Below are positions 19,451 to 22,266 of a stretch of 22,266 nucleotides of DNA, one piece after another. Source of the DNA: CAZNLL01 sp964573885 (lineage in GTDB: Bacteria; Desulfobacterota; DSM-4660; Desulfatiglandales; Desulfatiglandaceae); NCBI GenBank assembly GCA_964573885.1, contig CAZNLL010000058.1, forward strand, positions 1 to 22,266, read 5' to 3'. Below the pieces are notes generated by a model. That model saw only the letters and a program-made list of their open reading frames with translations. It did not search any database and was not told the origin of the DNA. Made by a program: the position numbers and the translations under genes. Every line of letters begins with the position of its first letter. The stretch's first letter is position 1.

Positions 19451-20836
19451 TTATTTCATGGGTGTGTCTGAGGGCATGTCCCCGTCAAAGCATTTGAGAC
19501 AGAGGTCCTTTTTGGGGATCTTGAGGGCCGAGACAAAATCATCCAGGGTGTTGTACTTTACCGAGTCCGCGTCGATCTGCTTGGCCAGCCAGGCCTCCAG
19601 GGCCTTCAATTGCTCCTGGGTGGTGATATTGCCCTCTCTCATGTGCCGGCGGGCCGAGAGCTCGTCATAGCTCCGGGTGGAAATGCCGAAGTCACAAGGA
19701 TACAAGAGGGGGGGGCAGGCGATACGCACGTGGACCTCCTTGGCCCCGGCCTTTTTGAGATCCCGCACCTTGTAAAATATCTGGGTCCCCCGCACAATGG
19801 AATCGTCACACAGGACCACGCGCTTTCCCCTCACCGAACGGCGGAGCACGGAGAGCTTCTTCTTGGCCATCTTTTCCCGGGCCACCTGGGTGGCCTGGGT
19901 GTAACTCCTGTCTGCATACCGGTTATAGAGAAAGACCTCCTGGTAATTGAGCCCCGATTGGATGTGATACCCGATGGCATGGGCGATTCCCGACATGGGC
20001 ACCGGGGCCACCAGGTCCACCTCCAGGCCCCCTTCGTCTCCATCCCTTCGGGCCAGTTGGGCGCCCAGGTTGTTTCTCGCCTCCTGGACCCACACCCCTT
20101 CGATCACTGAATCCACGCTGGCCGTGTAGGCCCATTCAAAGGCGCAATGGGCCCGGCGGGGTGATGGAAGCTCCTTGAGGGTCTTGAAGCCCTGGCTGTT
20201 GACGAGAACGATCTCGCCCGGGTTGAGGTCCCGGACAAGCTCCATCTCCAGGTTGTGAAGGGCCCGGGACTCGGAGGCCACCGCGTACCGGCCCTGCCCC
20301 TTTCCCAGGATGAGGGGCCTGAACCCATAGATATCCCGGGTGGCATAGACCCCGTCCTTGGTGAGAAGCAAGAGGGAATAGGCCCCTCTGATCTTCTCGG
20401 AAAGGGCGGCAATGCCCTCCACCGGGTCTTCCTGCTCCAGGATGATCTTGGAAATGATCTCCACGTCATAGCCGCGGTAAAAGGCCTTGCCCCGGTTCAT
20501 CATCTCCGGGACAAGCTCATGGGCGTTGATTATGTTGCCGCTGAAGGCCACGGCGATTTCCCCCAGCCGCGACTGCCACATCACGGGCTGACGCTCCTTG
20601 AGGCTCACATGGCCGATCCCCCAGTGTCCCTTCAGGTACCCGAGTTCCTGCACGGAAAAGGTGTTGCCCACCTTGCCGTAGTGGGTGATCTGGTGGATGC
20701 GGTTGTCAAAGGTGGAAATACCGCAGAACTGCTGCCCCCGATGCTGCAAAAGATCAATCCCGTTTAAGATATCCTCGACGCACTCCTCGTTGGAGTAAAC
20801 CCCGAATACGCCGCAGTTATCCTTGAAAGACTCCAT
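19451..20836 (-). CDS. purF: PurF-family amidophosphoribosyltransferase with divergent glutaminase loop
   Basis: PurF transfers glutamine-derived ammonia to PRPP in the first step of purine synthesis. The N-terminal nucleophile is Cys8 after a short propeptide-like MESFKDN. The PRPP loop VVLCDDSIVRGT (340-351) and the NRYADRSYTQATQ block are intact. Four cysteines placed like the B. subtilis Fe-S ligands are C231, C374 or C381, C446 and C449. However, the usual glutamine-site GHVRY(S/A)T is GHVSLKER (75-82), and the oxyanion-hole HNGN is FSGN (98-101). The ATG at 20836 has AAAGGAG; a start at 20872 overlapping the carB stop (TGATG) is possible. It follows carB directly. It may be a paralogue with altered ammonia use rather than the housekeeping PurF. 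Confidence 0.85.
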   Translation of the reverse strand: MESFKDNCGVFGVYSNEECVEDILNGIDLLQHRGQQFCGISTFDNRIHQITHYGKVGNTFSVQELGYLKGHWGIGHVSLKERQPVMWQSRLGEIAVAFSGNIINAHELVPEMMNRGKAFYRGYDVEIISKIILEQEDPVEGIAALSEKIRGAYSLLLLTKDGVYATRDIYGFRPLILGKGQGRYAVASESRALHNLEMELVRDLNPGEIVLVNSQGFKTLKELPSPRRAHCAFEWAYTASVDSVIEGVWVQEARNNLGAQLARRDGDEGGLEVDLVAPVPMSGIAHAIGYHIQSGLNYQEVFLYNRYADRSYTQATQVAREKMAKKKLSVLRRSVRGKRVVLCDDSIVRGTQIFYKVRDLKKAGAKEVHVRIACPPLLYPCDFGISTRSYDELSARRHMREGNITTQEQLKALEAWLAKQIDADSVKYNTLDDFVSALKIPKKDLCLKCFDGDMPSDTPMK

Positions 20837-20871
20837 AAGGACTCCTTTCTCCAGGCCCTGCACAAACGCCA

Positions 20872-22266
20872 TCACTTGATGTCGCCATGGTATTCCTGAA
20901 GGGATTTCACCATCCCGTGCCCCTCCCGGTTGGCCGCAATCCCCCTGGCCGCGGCCAGGGCCGCGGTAAGGGTGGTGATGTAGGGGATCTTGTACTTGAT
21001 GGCCGCCTTCCGGATGTAGGAATCGTCATACTTGCTCAGTTTCCCGCTGGGGGTATTGATCACCAGGTGGATCTCATTGTTCTTGATGCCGTCCACAATG
21101 TTGGGCCTCCCCTCGTGCATCTTGAGGATAGGCTCCGACGGGATGCCCCGTTCCTTCAAGAAACGGCCTGTCCCGTTGGTGGCTTTGATGCTAAAGCCCA
21201 GGTCGTGAAACCGCTTGGCCACCTCCAGTACGGCGGGCCGATCCCTTTCCGAGACCGTTATCAGCACCGAGCCGCCCGAAGGGAGCACCTGCTGGGCCGC
21301 CTCCTGGGCCTTGTAAAAGGCCAGGCCGAAGGAACTTGCCAGGCCCAGGACCTCTCCTGTGGAGCGCATCTCCGGCCCCAGGAGGGGGTCCACCTCGGGA
21401 AACATGTTAAAGGGAAACACCGCCTCTTTCACGCCGAAGTGGGGAATGCCGCCCTGGGTGAGATTCAAATCGGCCAGCTTTTTGCCCAGCATGAGCTGGG
21501 TGGCGATCCGGGCCATGGAGATGTTGCAGACCTTGGAGACCAGGGGCACGGTCCGGGACGCCCGGGGGTTGGCCTCCAGGATGTACACCGTGTCCTGGGC
21601 GATGGCGTACTGGATATTCATGAGCCCCACCACGTTGAGTTCCATGGCGATCTTCCGGGTATAGTCGTAGATGGTCTCCAGGTGCTTGGCCGGGATGCTG
21701 ATGGGGGGTATCACACAGGCGGAGTCGCCGGAATGGACCCCTGCCAGCTCTATGTGCTCCATCACCGCGGGCACAAAGGCGTCGGTCCCGTCCGCAATGG
21801 CGTCCGCCTCGGCCTCGATGGCGTTTTCCAGGAACTTGTCGATCAGGATGGGCCGTTCAGGAGAGACATCCACCGCCGCCGTCACGTAGCGTTTGAGCAT
21901 GTCCTCGTCATGGACCACCTCCATGGCCCGGCCCCCCAGCACATAAGAGGGCCGTACCATCAAGGGATACCCGATCCGCTCCGCCACCTCAAAGGCCTCA
22001 TCCAGGGTCGCCGCCATGCCTGACTCGGGTTCCGGGATCCCCAGCTTGAGCATCTTTTTACGGAAACGGTCCCGATCCTCTGCCAGGTCGATGATGTCCG
22101 GCGAGGTCCCGATGATCTGGACCCCGGCCTCAGCCAGTTCCGTGGCGATGTTGAGCGGTGTCTGCCCCCCGAACTGGACGATAACCCCCTCGGGCTTCTC
22201 CTTTTCATAGATGCTCAGCACGTCCTCCACGGTGAGGGGCTCGAAGTAGAGCTTGTCCGAGGTGTC
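20872..22266 (-). CDS. carB: Carbamoyl-phosphate synthase large subunit, C-terminal part (cut by window edge)
   Basis: CarB makes carbamoyl phosphate from bicarbonate, ATP and ammonia supplied by CarA, for arginine and pyrimidine synthesis. About 464 residues are present; the frame is open at the right edge with TSDKLYFEPLTVEDVL, which belongs to the second carbamate-phosphorylating half. FGGQTPLN, the second ATP-grasp domain (PLMVRPSYVLGGRAMEVV, IEAEADAIADG, VYILEANPRASRTVP) and the C-terminal MGS-like allosteric domain (GIKNNEIHLVINTP) are complete. The 5' part, about 600 residues, lies outside the window. The stop overlaps a possible purF start, so the two genes are probably one transcript. 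Confidence 0.97.
   Translation of the reverse strand, partial: DTSDKLYFEPLTVEDVLSIYEKEKPEGVIVQFGGQTPLNIATELAEAGVQIIGTSPDIIDLAEDRDRFRKKMLKLGIPEPESGMAATLDEAFEVAERIGYPLMVRPSYVLGGRAMEVVHDEDMLKRYVTAAVDVSPERPILIDKFLENAIEAEADAIADGTDAFVPAVMEHIELAGVHSGDSACVIPPISIPAKHLETIYDYTRKIAMELNVVGLMNIQYAIAQDTVYILEANPRASRTVPLVSKVCNISMARIATQLMLGKKLADLNLTQGGIPHFGVKEAVFPFNMFPEVDPLLGPEMRSTGEVLGLASSFGLAFYKAQEAAQQVLPSGGSVLITVSERDRPAVLEVAKRFHDLGFSIKATNGTGRFLKERGIPSEPILKMHEGRPNIVDGIKNNEIHLVINTPSGKLSKYDDSYIRKAAIKYKIPYITTLTAALAAARGIAANREGHGMVKSLQEYHGDIK

Noticed and set aside
20887..22023. 378-codon plus-strand frame opposite carB
   Set aside because: It is a shadow of the GC-rich carB codons; the product is Gly/His/Arg-rich with no domain, and the carB frame is certain.
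1..22266. CRISPR array, insertion sequence with transposase, or prophage genes
   Set aside because: No regularly spaced repeats, transposase, integrase or phage structural genes were seen.

Overview
This window looks like chromosomal DNA from a GC-rich anaerobic or facultative bacterium. The nearest match is probably the Desulfobacterota (former Deltaproteobacteria). That is an inference from gene content: selenocysteine elongation factor, YqeC and XdhC selenium/molybdenum hydroxylase maturation proteins, a LUD-domain protein, a compact Rieske/cytochrome b complex, a TAXI-type solute-binding protein and an LDH-like malate dehydrogenase. No 16S rRNA or phylogenetic marker was compared. Coding density is high, many genes overlap by ATGA, and there is no phage, plasmid or CRISPR signature.

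Layout. (1) 1-660: an intact tRNA-Asn on the minus strand, with a decayed second tRNA-Asn 5' of it. On its 3' side lies a 55-bp perfect direct repeat made of the tRNA 3' end plus its terminator. The two repeat copies flank a tiny GIY-YIG nuclease gene. (2) 700-5247, plus strand: selB, yqeC, an xdhC-like gene and a LUD-domain gene, tightly packed, apparently a selenium and molybdenum-hydroxylase maturation operon. (3) 8412-5254, minus strand: a Rieske protein, a b6-type cytochrome b, a cytoplasmic alpha/beta hydrolase (lipase-like) and a macrodomain protein. A 245-bp palindromic repeat separates the Rieske and cytochrome b genes. (4) 8466-13778, plus strand: an unknown 150-aa protein, then a translationally coupled trio of CDP-alcohol phosphatidyltransferase, NUDIX hydrolase and a 1135-aa AsmA/YhdP-like protein, suggesting phospholipid synthesis and transport to the outer membrane. 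(5) 16641-13790, minus strand: zinc-ribbon protein, MFS transporter, malate dehydrogenase with its own strong promoter, and a small conserved protein. (6) 16941-19385, plus strand: GNAT acetyltransferase, metallo-beta-lactamase-fold hydrolase and an orphan TAXI solute-binding protein. (7) 22266-19451, minus strand: the 3' part of carB, then a divergent PurF-family amidotransferase.

The most interesting features are the tRNA-flanked GIY-YIG unit, the two-part dispersed repeat (Fur-box-like core plus conserved hairpin) found upstream of two unrelated genes, and the PurF homologue whose glutamine-binding loop departs from the family while its phosphoribosyl site and Fe-S cysteines are kept. All family assignments come from motifs read by eye; no database search was run.
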